From NCBI GenBank assembly GCA_018336195.1, contig JAGXQV010000145.1:45995-109994 (forward strand): DNA of 64,000 nt, in the 5' to 3' direction. The position numbers and the translations under genes are program-made. This document shows positions 35,970 to 46,930 of the stretch, in pieces (the stretch's first letter is position 1; each line of letters begins with the position of its first letter). The notes beneath the pieces are model-generated. The model made no database searches. It had not been told where the DNA came from and worked only from the letters and a program-made list of their open reading frames with translations. Source of the DNA: Sulfuricella sp. (GTDB lineage Bacteria > Pseudomonadota > Gammaproteobacteria > Burkholderiales > Sulfuricellaceae).

Positions 35970-36060
35970 TCCACGATTCAGGCAGGGACAGGCAAACGCT
36001 TCCCTGTCGAAAATTTAACGAAATACCTGACAACCAGGCCAAATAACATTGGGGGTCGAC

Positions 36061-37713
36061 ATGTTTACCAAACCACGAAGAATGCTCTGGGCACTCCTGC
36101 TCGGCGGCGTGATGACGGCGGCAACAGCAGTCGCCAACACGTCGCCCGCAGCACCGCAGGCAAGCACGCCGCAAGCGGCTCCGCTTGCCGCGCCCAAGCC
36201 GAAAACCAACAGCACCGCGGATCACTCGAAATTCAAGGAGCTTGAACGCGCTTTCAAAACCGGGCCGGAAGTCACCGAAGCCTGCCTGGTTTGCCACAAC
36301 GAAGCCGCCAAGCAGGTGCAACATACCAAGCACTGGACCTGGGAGTCGGTCGACCCCAAGAGCGGGCAGAAACGCGGCAAGAAAAACATCATCAACAACT
36401 ACTGCACCAACCCCACCTCGAACGAGAAGGACTGCATGGCCTGCCATGCCGGGTACGGATGGAAAGACAGCAGCTTCGACTTCTCGGTCGAGAAGAACGT
36501 AGACTGCCTGATCTGCCACGACACCACCGGCACCTACCGCAAACTGCCTGGCTATGCCGGCCATCCGGTTTATGAGCGTACCGAGTTTCCGCCCAAATCC
36601 GGAAAAATCGTCGAAGCGGTCGATCTGAAGAAAGTCGCGCAGAGCATCGGCAAGCCCAGTCGCACCAACTGCGGCTCCTGCCATTTCTTCGGCGGCGGCG
36701 CCAACGGGGCGAAGCACGGCGACCTCGACAGTTCGTTGCAACATCCCAACAAATACCTGGATGTGCACATGGACGAGAAAGGCCTCAACTTCAGTTGCGC
36801 GACCTGCCACTCCACCTCCAGCCATCAGGTATCTGGCAGTCGCTACAATCTGGCGGCGGCGCCCAAAGGACCGGCGCACGTGCGCGGCAAGGAAGACACG
36901 GCCAATCCCGCCTCCTGCCAATCCTGCCACGGCAACAAGCCGCATCCGGAAAAAATGGCGAAGCTCAACGAGCACACCGAGAAGATTGCCTGCCAGACCT
37001 GCCACATCCCGGAATTCGCCCGCAACGACATCGGTACCGAGTTGAGCTGGGATTGGTCGACCGCCACAGTGATGGGGGCGGACGGCAAGCCGTTCGTAAC
37101 CAAGGACAGTGCCGGACGGCGCGCTTTCGACTCCAAAAAGGGCACCTGGGTCTGGAGTTCCCATATCATTCCCGAGTATCGCTGGTTCAATGGCGTCTCC
37201 ACCTACAAGGTGATCGGCGACAAGATCGACCCGAGCAAGACCGTGCAGATCAACGAAATGGGCGGTGGCCCCAACGATCCCGAATCGCGCATCTGGCCGA
37301 CCAATGTTCACCGCGGTAAACAGCCCTATGACAAGGTGAACAACTATCTCACCGTGCAACACACCGGCGGCGAAGATGATACCGCGCTGTGGCACAACTA
37401 CGATTGGCAGAAGGCAATTGTCACCGGGATGAAGGCCAGCGGGCTGCCTTACAGCGGCCAGTACGGCTTCGTCAGCACCGAGCAAGCCTGGCCGATTACC
37501 CACATGGTCGCCCCCAAGGCCGATGCACTAAGCTGTGCCCAGTGCCACAGCAAGGACGGACGCCTGAAAGACATCAAGGGCATCTACATGCCGAGCCGCG
37601 GCGATCAGAACAAACTGCTCGACCTGGGCGGCTGGGTACTCGCCCTCCTCACCCTACTCGGCGTGCTCGCCCATGGCGCTGGCCGAATCTACATGAGCAA
37701 GAGGAAAGGATAG
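36061..37713 (+). CDS. otr: octaheme c-type cytochrome, tetrathionate reductase (Otr) family
   Basis: A 550-residue exported multihaem protein. ATG 36061 follows GGGGGT. The N-terminal signal peptide is MFTKPRRMLWALLLGGVMTAATAVA. There are eight CxxCH haem sites: CLVCH, CMACH, CLICH, CGSCH, CATCH, CQSCH, CQTCH and CAQCH. Spacing and the conserved HTKHWTWES and HTGGEDDTALWHNYDWQKA segments fit Shewanella-type octaheme tetrathionate reductase. Members of this family reduce tetrathionate, nitrite or hydroxylamine in vitro. A C-terminal hydrophobic helix (LGGWVLALLTLLGVLAHGAG) tethers it to the inner membrane beside the cytochrome b encoded 4 bp later. Confidence 0.92.
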   Translation: MFTKPRRMLWALLLGGVMTAATAVANTSPAAPQASTPQAAPLAAPKPKTNSTADHSKFKELERAFKTGPEVTEACLVCHNEAAKQVQHTKHWTWESVDPKSGQKRGKKNIINNYCTNPTSNEKDCMACHAGYGWKDSSFDFSVEKNVDCLICHDTTGTYRKLPGYAGHPVYERTEFPPKSGKIVEAVDLKKVAQSIGKPSRTNCGSCHFFGGGANGAKHGDLDSSLQHPNKYLDVHMDEKGLNFSCATCHSTSSHQVSGSRYNLAAAPKGPAHVRGKEDTANPASCQSCHGNKPHPEKMAKLNEHTEKIACQTCHIPEFARNDIGTELSWDWSTATVMGADGKPFVTKDSAGRRAFDSKKGTWVWSSHIIPEYRWFNGVSTYKVIGDKIDPSKTVQINEMGGGPNDPESRIWPTNVHRGKQPYDKVNNYLTVQHTGGEDDTALWHNYDWQKAIVTGMKASGLPYSGQYGFVSTEQAWPITHMVAPKADALSCAQCHSKDGRLKDIKGIYMPSRGDQNKLLDLGGWVLALLTLLGVLAHGAGRIYMSKRKG

Positions 37714-37717
37714 GATC

Positions 37718-38317
37718 ATGTCCGAAAAAATCTATGTCTTCAAAAAGTTCGAGCGGTTCTGGCACTGGTCGCAGGCCTCGCTGATCATCTTCATGCTGTT
37801 CACCGGCTTCGAAGTGCATGGCTCGTACAAATGGTTCGGCTTCGAAAAGGCCGTCTCCTACCACACCACCGCCGCCTGGACGCTGATCGGCCTATGGGTG
37901 TTTGCGATCTTCTGGCACTTCACCACCGGCGAATGGAAGCAGTACATCCCAACCACCGATAAAGTGGTAGCGATGGTCAAGTTCTATTCGGTTGGCATCT
38001 TCGTCAACGCCCCCCACCCGTTCCGCGCCACCACCCTGCGCAAGCACAATCCGCTGCAGCGCCTCGCCTACCTCGGCGTGCTGCTGTTCATCGGGCCGCT
38101 GCTGTGGTTCTCCGGGTGGTTCTACCTGTTCTTCGGCAACTGGACCGCGTGGGGCCTGGACAAATACCTGTCCCTGGAATGGGTGGCGTTCTTTCACACC
38201 GCAGGCGCCTTCATGATGCTGATGTTCCTGATCGCCCACGTGTACCTCACCACCGCCGGTCACACCCCGACCTCGCACATCAAGGCCATGATTACCGGCT
38301 GGGAAGAAGTGGACTGA
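37718..38317 (+). CDS. membrane cytochrome b561 (quinol-oxidising partner of the octaheme cytochrome)
   Basis: A 199-residue protein with four to five membrane helices (WSQASLIIFMLFTGFEVHG; TTAAWTLIGLWVFAIFWHF; LAYLGVLLFIGPLLWFSGWF; TAGAFMMLMFLIAHVYL). Helix-borne histidines suitable for two haem b are present (FWHWSQ, SYHTTAAW, FFHTAG, IAHVYL). This is the small NrfD/PhsC/b561-like cytochrome that moves electrons from quinol to a periplasmic cytochrome, or the reverse. It is separated from the octaheme gene by 4 bp, so the two form a respiratory module. A terminator follows. Confidence 0.88.
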   Translation: MSEKIYVFKKFERFWHWSQASLIIFMLFTGFEVHGSYKWFGFEKAVSYHTTAAWTLIGLWVFAIFWHFTTGEWKQYIPTTDKVVAMVKFYSVGIFVNAPHPFRATTLRKHNPLQRLAYLGVLLFIGPLLWFSGWFYLFFGNWTAWGLDKYLSLEWVAFFHTAGAFMMLMFLIAHVYLTTAGHTPTSHIKAMITGWEEVD

Positions 38318-38345
38318 ATTTTCTCCGCGTAAGGCAACAAATTCG

Positions 38346-38370
38346 GCCGGGCGATTGCCCGGCTTTTTTT
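38346..38370 (+). terminator. rho-independent terminator
   Basis: GCCGGGC and GCCCGGC form a 7-bp stem with loop GATT and a T7 tail, 28 bp after the cytochrome b stop. Confidence 0.9.
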
Positions 38371-38395
38371 GGACTATCAACCTCAAAACCTCAGT

Positions 38396-38541
38396 TGCAA
38401 ACCACAAAGGCGCTAAGGTTACGCAAAGGAAAACAGCGGGTTGCAACGGTGGCGGGGAGGATTAACTTCTCACCCCTTAGGTGCCTGGCTCGTTACGCCA
38501 TCTTTCTGATTTCTTTGCGCCTTTGCGGTTTATGAATTGCA
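38396..38541. repeat. ~146-bp imperfect inverted-repeat element
   Basis: Left end TGCAAACCACAAAGGCGCTAAGG, right end CTTTGCGCCTTTGCGGTTT then TATGAATTGCA, pair as imperfect inverted repeats in a gene-free 330-bp stretch between the cytochrome operon terminator and the hybrid kinase stop. No coding capacity. The AACCGCAAAGGCGCAAAG type of end is distinctive and could be one member of a dispersed family. The other ~160 bp (38542-38704) hold nothing I can support. Confidence 0.45.
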
Positions 38542-38704
38542 TTTTTCAGGATTAATGAACGTAAGGACAGAGGCCATGCGCAAGACGAGAAAATCGAGAA
38601 TGCGGCCCTGGAACGCCGGGGCTTCTTCCAACTTGGCGTGCGCCGCGGTTCTGGAATAGCCTCGGAAGCGCCACTGCGCAAGCAACCGCTACCGACTTCC
38701 CGCC

Positions 38705-41144
<2,440 letters not shown>

Positions 41145-41152
<8 letters not shown>

Positions 41153-41684
41153 GGATACGACGCGCCAGGCGCAATAGATTGGCGGAAAAATAAAATCCGG
41201 CGCGGCGGCCCTCCACCATGTTGATGTCGAAGCGGGTGCCGCTCTCCTGTACGGCGATTTCGATCATCCCGCCGTCCCGCACGAAGCCCGGATAGGCACT
41301 GATGGTGAGCGTACGGCGCAAGGTGCGTTGCTCTTCCACCGCATTCCAGCGCTGCCGCGTATCGACATAGAGCGCGTGACAGTCGTCGTCCCGTCCGGTG
41401 AGGCGGACAACCACCAGTTCGCGGCCGGCCACTTTGCGACCAGCCAGTGCCGCCAGCGCTTCCGCCTGTTGTGGATCGCCGACGGCGGTACACAAGCGTA
41501 TCCGCTGAACATTGGCAATCGTTTCAGGAGGGAACTCGATGAATTTGAGGAAATTGAAAACCATTGCCGCACGCACCGCCTGCTCGTCCGGCACGTCCTG
41601 GGCGATAGCCGGCCCGCCATGACAAACCAGCGCAGCCAGCAGGAAGAAGAGTTGGGCAAAGCAGAGTTTGCCGATCATAGTCAT
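41145..41684 (-). CDS. YfiR/DUF4154 periplasmic protein
   Basis: A 179-residue protein with a signal peptide (LCFAQLFFLLAALVCHGGPAIA). The mature part has DUF4154 family marks: VRAAMVFNFLKFIEFPPE, RIRLCTAVGDPQQAEALAALAGRKVAGRE, an FVRDGGMIEIAVQ strand and INMVEGRRAGFYFSANLLRL at the C-terminus. In Pseudomonas YfiR is a periplasmic inhibitor of the diguanylate cyclase YfiN. Here the likely partner is the CHASE-type kinase encoded in overlap downstream. The TonB receptor gene lies upstream on the same strand (145-bp gap). Confidence 0.87.
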
Positions 41685-41829
41685 CAGAAAGGGATCACCG
41701 ACTGGGCGGGAGCGGTTGCGGGCCGGAGGGAAAAGGGCGCGAAGCCCCTCCCCCGTTCCGGCAGCGTTTCCCGTTTGTACTCACAAGATGTATTGGTCGT
41801 TTCCATCAGGCACTACTTGTTCAAACCCG

Positions 41830-43881
41830 CTAAAATTTGTAGCGAACCTCTGCATAGGCACTACGCCCAGGCAGCGGGAGGTTGTTGGGAATCGCGCTAC
41901 TGCTGTATTCGCGAGCATCCGCGTTGAACAGATTGCGGATGGAAACGGCATACTGCCATTCTTTCCGAGGAGAGTAGCGAAGCGTGGTATCCACCAGGGT
42001 ATACGCATTCAATGGCGCACGGGGATCCCCGGCTAGAAGCGTGCGCTTGTCGATCCAGTTGGCCTGTACATTCCAGTTCCAGTTGGGCATGAACCCCCAA
42101 TCCGCGCGCAGATAGGCTTTGCGCTTGGGCACGGAGTTGAAGGCGATGGTATCGTCGCGACTGGTCAGATTGCCGGAAACCCTCAACGCCCTGGTTGCCT
42201 GCCACTGCGCATCCAGTTCGACACCCAGGGCCGTGTTGCTCCCCATGTTCTGGTATTGGTTCGTCGCATCGCCGGCGATCAGGTTGTCTTGTACGAATCG
42301 GTAAAAATCGACGCCCAGCTTTAAGTCCTTCGAGGCCAGGTAGGAAAAGGCCAGATCCCAGGTTCGCGAACGTTCCGGAGAGAGATTGGAGTTGGGCTTG
42401 GTGGCTGCGGTCAGGGCATACAACTCCAGGTAGGAAGGCGCCCGGAATGCCTGACCGTACATCAGCTTGGTGATGAGCCGCTCGGTGCTCTGCCAGACCA
42501 GGGCGGCGCGCGGATTCAACGTGCCGCCAAAGTCGGAGTAATGGTCATAACGCGCCCCGGCGGTCAGTTCCCAGTCATTGGAGAGGGTCCATACGTCCTG
42601 AATGTATACGTAGCTGATGCGCCGGGTTTTTTCCGGCGCGAAAGCATACGGCGTATCCGAGACATCCACCAACGGCCCACCCGCCGGCAGGGGGTTTCCG
42701 TCCGGCCCGGTTCCCTTGTTGATGAACTGTTCCACGTAATACAAATTATCCGATTTGTATCCCCCACCGACGCGGATGGCGTGGGTCTTCAGACCGTTAT
42801 ACAGGCCGCTTCCTTCCAGGGTAAGCCCGCGCTGAGCCGATCTCATCAGGTTCATGAAGCCGCTTGGATAGGCACCGGTCGCGTCCTTGAAGTCCCGGGG
42901 ATTTTCCTGAAACCCGTCCCCCGAGGTGTAGTCGAGATCGTAATAACGGAGTTCCGCATTCACGCCCCAATCCCTGGAAAACGCCTCGTTGTTGTACAGC
43001 AGGCCGATGTCGGACCGGCTGTTCTCCCCGCGGGTCAGCGGATCCAGAATGGCCGCACCGGTCAAGCCGATGCCCACGTTGCTTTGGCGCATGTGTTCGG
43101 CGAGCAAGCGCCAGTTGCCCTTGCCTACCGAGAGGCGGATGTCCTCATTGTCATAGCCGTAGTAAGCATAGCCAGGGGCGGAAGAAACGCGGGTACCGAA
43201 TTTTTTGTCCAGGGAAGTTTGTCCATCCACGGCAATGAACGGGTTATGCCCATCGGTATGGGACACCTCCGCCGTGAAGTTGATATCGAAACCGTTCCAC
43301 TCCCCGCCGTGCTGCATCCAACCGGCTTGCGTGTCGAAACTGCCGGCCCTTGCACCGACTTCGGATTGCGCGATTTTCCCGGCACTTTTGGTGATGATGT
43401 TGATCACCCCCGCGGAGGCATCCGAACCGAACAAGGCGGAACCGGGACCGCGAATGATCTCGATCCGTTCGACCATGTTCGCCGTCAGTCCTCGCCAGAA
43501 AATGCCGGTCGACCACACCAGATCCCTTTCGGGCACGCCATTTACCATCAGCAGCGTGTGGGGGTTGGCAGCGCCGCGAAAGGTGATCTGCGGTCGGAAT
43601 CCGAACAGGTTGGTCCGTATGTAAATGCCCGGCACGCTTTGCAGGATCTCCGCAATATTGGTCGTGCCGCTGGCCTTGATGTCTTCCGCCGTAATGACTG
43701 AAACCGCGGAGGGCGCCTTGGATAGCGTTTGTTTGGTATTGGTGGAAATCATGACTTTGGTCGCCATCACTTCTTCCAGACTCAATGACAGCAACTGATC
43801 CATGTTCGAGTCGCCGTCCGCAGCAGCGGACAGCGCTTGGAACAAACCAAGAAACGGTATGACTAATACACTTTTTCGCAC
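41830..43881 (-). CDS. TonB-dependent outer-membrane receptor
   Basis: A 683-residue protein. GTG 43881 is preferred because GGAGG stands 4 bp upstream and it gives a clean signal peptide (MRKSVLVIPFLGLFQALSAAA); the track start at ATG 43929 is possible. The N-terminal plug domain shows VSVITAEDIKASGTTNIAEIL and VNGVPERDL; the C-terminal ~500 residues form a 22-strand-type barrel (GYKSDNLYYVEQF, AFRAPSYLELYALTA, SPERSRTWDLAFSY), ending in an aromatic residue (AEVRYKF). It imports a scarce ligand such as a siderophore or cobalamin using TonB. Ligand unknown. Linkage with YfiR and a hybrid kinase suggests receptor-coupled signalling. Confidence 0.9.
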   Translation of the reverse strand: MRKSVLVIPFLGLFQALSAAADGDSNMDQLLSLSLEEVMATKVMISTNTKQTLSKAPSAVSVITAEDIKASGTTNIAEILQSVPGIYIRTNLFGFRPQITFRGAANPHTLLMVNGVPERDLVWSTGIFWRGLTANMVERIEIIRGPGSALFGSDASAGVINIITKSAGKIAQSEVGARAGSFDTQAGWMQHGGEWNGFDINFTAEVSHTDGHNPFIAVDGQTSLDKKFGTRVSSAPGYAYYGYDNEDIRLSVGKGNWRLLAEHMRQSNVGIGLTGAAILDPLTRGENSRSDIGLLYNNEAFSRDWGVNAELRYYDLDYTSGDGFQENPRDFKDATGAYPSGFMNLMRSAQRGLTLEGSGLYNGLKTHAIRVGGGYKSDNLYYVEQFINKGTGPDGNPLPAGGPLVDVSDTPYAFAPEKTRRISYVYIQDVWTLSNDWELTAGARYDHYSDFGGTLNPRAALVWQSTERLITKLMYGQAFRAPSYLELYALTAATKPNSNLSPERSRTWDLAFSYLASKDLKLGVDFYRFVQDNLIAGDATNQYQNMGSNTALGVELDAQWQATRALRVSGNLTSRDDTIAFNSVPKRKAYLRADWGFMPNWNWNVQANWIDKRTLLAGDPRAPLNAYTLVDTTLRYSPRKEWQYAVSIRNLFNADAREYSSSAIPNNLPLPGRSAYAEVRYKF

Positions 43882-44275
43882 ACTACCTCCCCCGCTTGCG
43901 AGTTTCCCTCGATCTATATTGTCGTTCAAACAAACATCAGTATAGCTCCGGATTCCGTTCCCATGGAGACCTGGTGCGTCCCCGGAACTTCACCGGCGCG
44001 GCAAGGCTGAACATGGGGTTGCCGGTATTTGCCGGACTGTTTCAGTGATAGCCACCACCGCCAATAGCTGCGGTGGGTGGAGACCAGACCGCAAACATCG
44101 CAGCGGGTCGTAAATAGCCATCCGGCTGTAGCACCTTACCCAAGGGAATCTCCAGTTTTTCACCCATATCGACGACAGGCGATGAAAGCCCGCCGGATAA
44201 TCATTTGCGGGCATCTACCAGGAACATATCTTGCGTGATTCGATAAACATCGCAACCCAGGATGAGTTTACTCCA
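43882..44275. other. divergent intergenic region, receptor/fliD-like
   Basis: About 390 bp with no supported gene. A TATACT hexamer on the minus strand (near 43945) is a possible -10 for the receptor. I looked for a cobalamin riboswitch because of the TonB receptor; fragments such as GGGAACGGAATCCGGAGCT resemble one block but the required order of conserved blocks is absent. Confidence 0.4.
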
Positions 44276-45652
44276 ATGAACATTTCGTCGTATTTCACCC
44301 AGAATTCCACCACCCCAGGAAATATCCCCACCGACGTCTATAACAAGGTCAGCAATATCATGCAGGGGCAGAGTAGCGCCGCCCCCAAATTGAATGCTGC
44401 ATTGAGCGCCGACAAGACCACGCTCTCCGGCCTGGGCCAGTTGCGGAGTGCGCTGACGACTTTCCAGGGAGTGGCGCAGGCGCTTCGCGACAAGAACCTT
44501 AATCTGTCGGCGACCTCATCCGCTCCCGGCGTGTTGACGGCAACCACGTCGAGTCGCTCGGCTGCCGGCGCATACGACATCCAGGTAACGCAACTCGCAC
44601 AAAGCCAAGTGTTGACTTCGAAGCCCCAGGCAAGCGCGGAGACGGCCATCGGCAACGGGACGGCGACGACCCTGAGCTTCGATTTCGGCAAGGCTTCCGG
44701 GAGCGCCTTCACCACCAGCACTTCCGCCAAAACCCGCACGGTAGATATTCCGGCGGGCAGCAACTCCCTGCAAGGGATTGCCGCCGCCATCAACGGGGCG
44801 AATATCGGGGTGACGGCCAAGGTGACTTCCAGCGGTGCCGGTTATGTGCTGGAACTACAATCGCCCAGCGGCGCGGCCAACAGCATGCGCATCGGCGTCA
44901 GCGGCGACGCGGCACTGCAGGGACTCCTGGCTTTCAACCCGGTTGGCGAGCAGAACCTGACGCAAACGGTCGCTGCGCAAAACGCCGCTTTGACGGTCAA
45001 TGGCGTGGCGGTGGAAAGTGCCGCCAATACCGTAGCCGATGCCTTGCCGGGCACCACCCTGAGCCTCGCCGCCAAAGGCGGCAGCAGGCTGACGGTGACG
45101 CAGGGTTCCGCCCAATTCGTCCAGAACGTCACCAATCTGGTGAGCAGCTTCAACGCCTTGAACGCCAAGCTGAGCGCCCTTAAACAGGGCGACCTGAAGG
45201 GTGACGGCGCGGCGACGCGGGTCCAGAATCAACTGACGCAGACCATCGCAGCACCGCTCACCTTGGCGAAGATGGGGATTACCGTGCAAAAGAATGGCGA
45301 CCTGGCTATCGATTCGGCCAAGCTGCAAGCCGCCATCGCCTCGGCGCCGCTGGGAGTAGCCAAAGCTTTCAGCGATAGCGGCAGCGGCATTGCGGACAAG
45401 TTGGTCAGCCAGATTCAGGGACTGGTCGGCGCAGCGGGAAGCCTGCCCAAAAAGACGGCGGCCATCAATCAGGAGATCACGGCGCTGAATACCAAGAAAA
45501 ACAGCCTGGAAAAAGCGCTGACCGCCCAGGCCAACGCCCTGGTCAAATATTTCTCGCAGCAAAGCACCCAAGGAAGTTTCGCCGATACGACGTCGACATC
45601 GACATCGAACCAGACCAATCAGGGACGCTCGCTTTTCGACTTTTTGACGTAA
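44276..45652 (+). CDS. fliD: FliD-like flagellar filament cap protein, divergent
   Basis: A 458-residue protein (ATG 44276; the ORF could begin at 44231). Order of segments fits FliD: helical N-terminus, SAAGAYDIQVTQLAQSQVL (FliD_N strand), a variable outer region with ALTVNGVAV and SLAAKGGSRLTVTQGS, and a C-terminal coiled coil (LPKKTAAINQEITALNTKKN, then LVKYFSQQS). FliD caps the growing flagellar filament. Odd points: it lacks the common GLxSGLDVxxIV start, has no ribosome-binding site of note, and is separated from the main fli operon by repeat elements and lies on the other strand. It could be a paralogue. Confidence 0.7.
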   Translation: MNISSYFTQNSTTPGNIPTDVYNKVSNIMQGQSSAAPKLNAALSADKTTLSGLGQLRSALTTFQGVAQALRDKNLNLSATSSAPGVLTATTSSRSAAGAYDIQVTQLAQSQVLTSKPQASAETAIGNGTATTLSFDFGKASGSAFTTSTSAKTRTVDIPAGSNSLQGIAAAINGANIGVTAKVTSSGAGYVLELQSPSGAANSMRIGVSGDAALQGLLAFNPVGEQNLTQTVAAQNAALTVNGVAVESAANTVADALPGTTLSLAAKGGSRLTVTQGSAQFVQNVTNLVSSFNALNAKLSALKQGDLKGDGAATRVQNQLTQTIAAPLTLAKMGITVQKNGDLAIDSAKLQAAIASAPLGVAKAFSDSGSGIADKLVSQIQGLVGAAGSLPKKTAAINQEITALNTKKNSLEKALTAQANALVKYFSQQSTQGSFADTTSTSTSNQTNQGRSLFDFLT

Positions 45653-45657
45653 TCAGG

Positions 45658-45824
45658 CTAGGAGCCTGTCGGACTTAATGAATCGAAGCGAAAAATGAGT
45701 GGATCGAAGACGGATTTGCACGGATTTTAAGCGAACAGTCGTTCTATTCGCGCAGAAAGCCGGGGAAATATGGACCGACCCACTCATTTTGCAGCCGATT
45801 TGGTTAACTCCGACAGGCTCCTAG
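45658..45824. mobile_element. 167-bp MITE-like inverted-repeat element, copy B
   Basis: The same family as 25956-26124. The ends CTAGGAGCCTGTCGGA and TCCGACAGGCTCCTAG are inverted repeats; internal blocks GAATCGAAGCGAAAA, AATATGGACCG and GCAGCCGATTT recur. The central hairpin differs (CGAACAGTCGTTCTATTCG-type arms), as if the two copies have evolved by compensatory change. It starts 6 bp after the fliD-like stop and shares its right-hand CTAG with the next element. Confidence 0.75.
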
Positions 45825-45975
45825 TAGTCAGTCAACATGAAACGAAGGGTTGTAGGAGCGGGCAGAACCCGCGATGCGCTATCGCAATTTGTCGCAGTGT
45901 TCCTGCCGACGACACAGGTCGCCTGCATGGCAGGCTCCTACCGATAACCGCCGTTTCAAAGTGACTGACTACTAG
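45821..45975. mobile_element. 155-bp inverted-repeat element with REP-like core
   Basis: The ends CTAGTAGTCAGTCA and TGACTGACTACTAG are perfect 14-bp inverted repeats that extend imperfectly to GAAACG/CGTTTC. The core holds GTAGGAGCGGGCAGAACCCGC and, inverted, GCCTGCATGGCAGGCTCCTAC, the look of a REP/REPIN doublet such as those mobilised by RAYT transposases. There is no coding frame. The left CTAG is the same bases as the right end of the preceding element. Confidence 0.7.
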
Positions 45976-46081
45976 CTTTCCCGCCCGATTGTTACCGGGC
46001 TTGGCCGGCACGGCGGCAAAGCCCGGCGCATTCACCGGCATAAACTGCCGTTTGCCGATCGCCCCGCCCTGAACTATCCGG

Positions 46082-46930
46082 CTATTTCCCCGACTTGCCA
46101 ACCACGTCGTGCAGGAACGGTGCGTATTGCAGCCAGTTTTCCAGGGGACCGGCGTGGGAAAACACCACCATGCCATGCTTGTCGAGAACGTAGGTGGTGG
46201 GAAAGACCATGGCGATATCCCGATCACGGATTTTGCCTCCGCCGGCGAGTTTCAGATATTCGTCCTCGGAACCTTTCAGGCCACTATCGTAGAGCGGCAA
46301 GTCGAGCTGTTGGGCCGCCAGCCAGCGGCGCGCAGCGGCGGTGCTTTCGCGTACCGGTAGGAGGATGAAAGCGATATCCTGGCTGCCCTTGAGTTGGGCG
46401 ACCAGTTTTTGCAGGTCCGGCAACTCGCGTTTGCACGGATTGCACCACGAACCCCAGAAGTGCACGACGACGGCCTTGCCGCGCAGAGCCGCGAGTTTAA
46501 AGGGCTTCCCGTTGGCGTCGGCAAATGCCAGGTCGGGAAAGCGCATACCGCGCTTTTTCCCGGTGGGCGCCTGGGCGGCTTGGCTGCGGTTTTTATATGG
46601 TCCCCACAGGGTCGCCCAGGACACCGCGTCGAAAACCCGTTGCTCATCGACCGCGTAAGGGACGCAGGGAATTTCACTATGTTTCCCGCAGGCATCCAGG
46701 GCTACGGCGAGGGCCGTATCCGCTGAAACCTGCTCGGCAGCCCAACCCCATGCCCCCCCCGGTGCGATGGCGAAGGCGCGGTGCAGGTCGGCCTGCAAAA
46801 ATCCCCCGACGTAAGTTTCGCGCGCCGCTTCCCCGACATGGGGAATGGCTTGGGCATCGGTCAAGCTGGGCGAGGCGGCCTGCGCCGAAGTACTGGCGAG
46901 CAGTGCCGCCAGGAGGATATTAATCCACAT
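46082..46930 (-). CDS. TlpA/ResA-like thioredoxin with extra N-terminal domain
   Basis: A 282-residue exported protein: signal peptide MWINILLAALLASTSAQA, an N-terminal domain of ~90 residues with AFAIAPGGAWGWAAEQ and ACGKHSEIPCVPYAVD (two cysteines; like small DUF4189-type domains), then a TlpA-like thioredoxin fold from ~135 (FPDLAFADANGKPFKLAAL, VVHFWGSWCNPCKRELPDL with catalytic CNPC). It likely reduces or makes disulfides in the periplasm. Its ATG directly abuts the fliJ stop (TGA then ATG), so it is translationally coupled to fliJ, in the slot where fliK often lies. Confidence 0.85.
   Translation of the reverse strand: MWINILLAALLASTSAQAASPSLTDAQAIPHVGEAARETYVGGFLQADLHRAFAIAPGGAWGWAAEQVSADTALAVALDACGKHSEIPCVPYAVDEQRVFDAVSWATLWGPYKNRSQAAQAPTGKKRGMRFPDLAFADANGKPFKLAALRGKAVVVHFWGSWCNPCKRELPDLQKLVAQLKGSQDIAFILLPVRESTAAARRWLAAQQLDLPLYDSGLKGSEDEYLKLAGGGKIRDRDIAMVFPTTYVLDKHGMVVFSHAGPLENWLQYAPFLHDVVGKSGK

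Noticed and set aside
35911-37503. A 530-codon minus-strand open frame opposite the octaheme cytochrome
   Set aside because: The plus strand has eight CxxCH motifs and a signal peptide; the antisense frame shows no protein family features.
43882-44275. Possible cobalamin riboswitch before the TonB receptor
   Set aside because: Only scattered blocks resemble the element (GGGAACGGAATCCGG); the order and the rest of the conserved core are absent.
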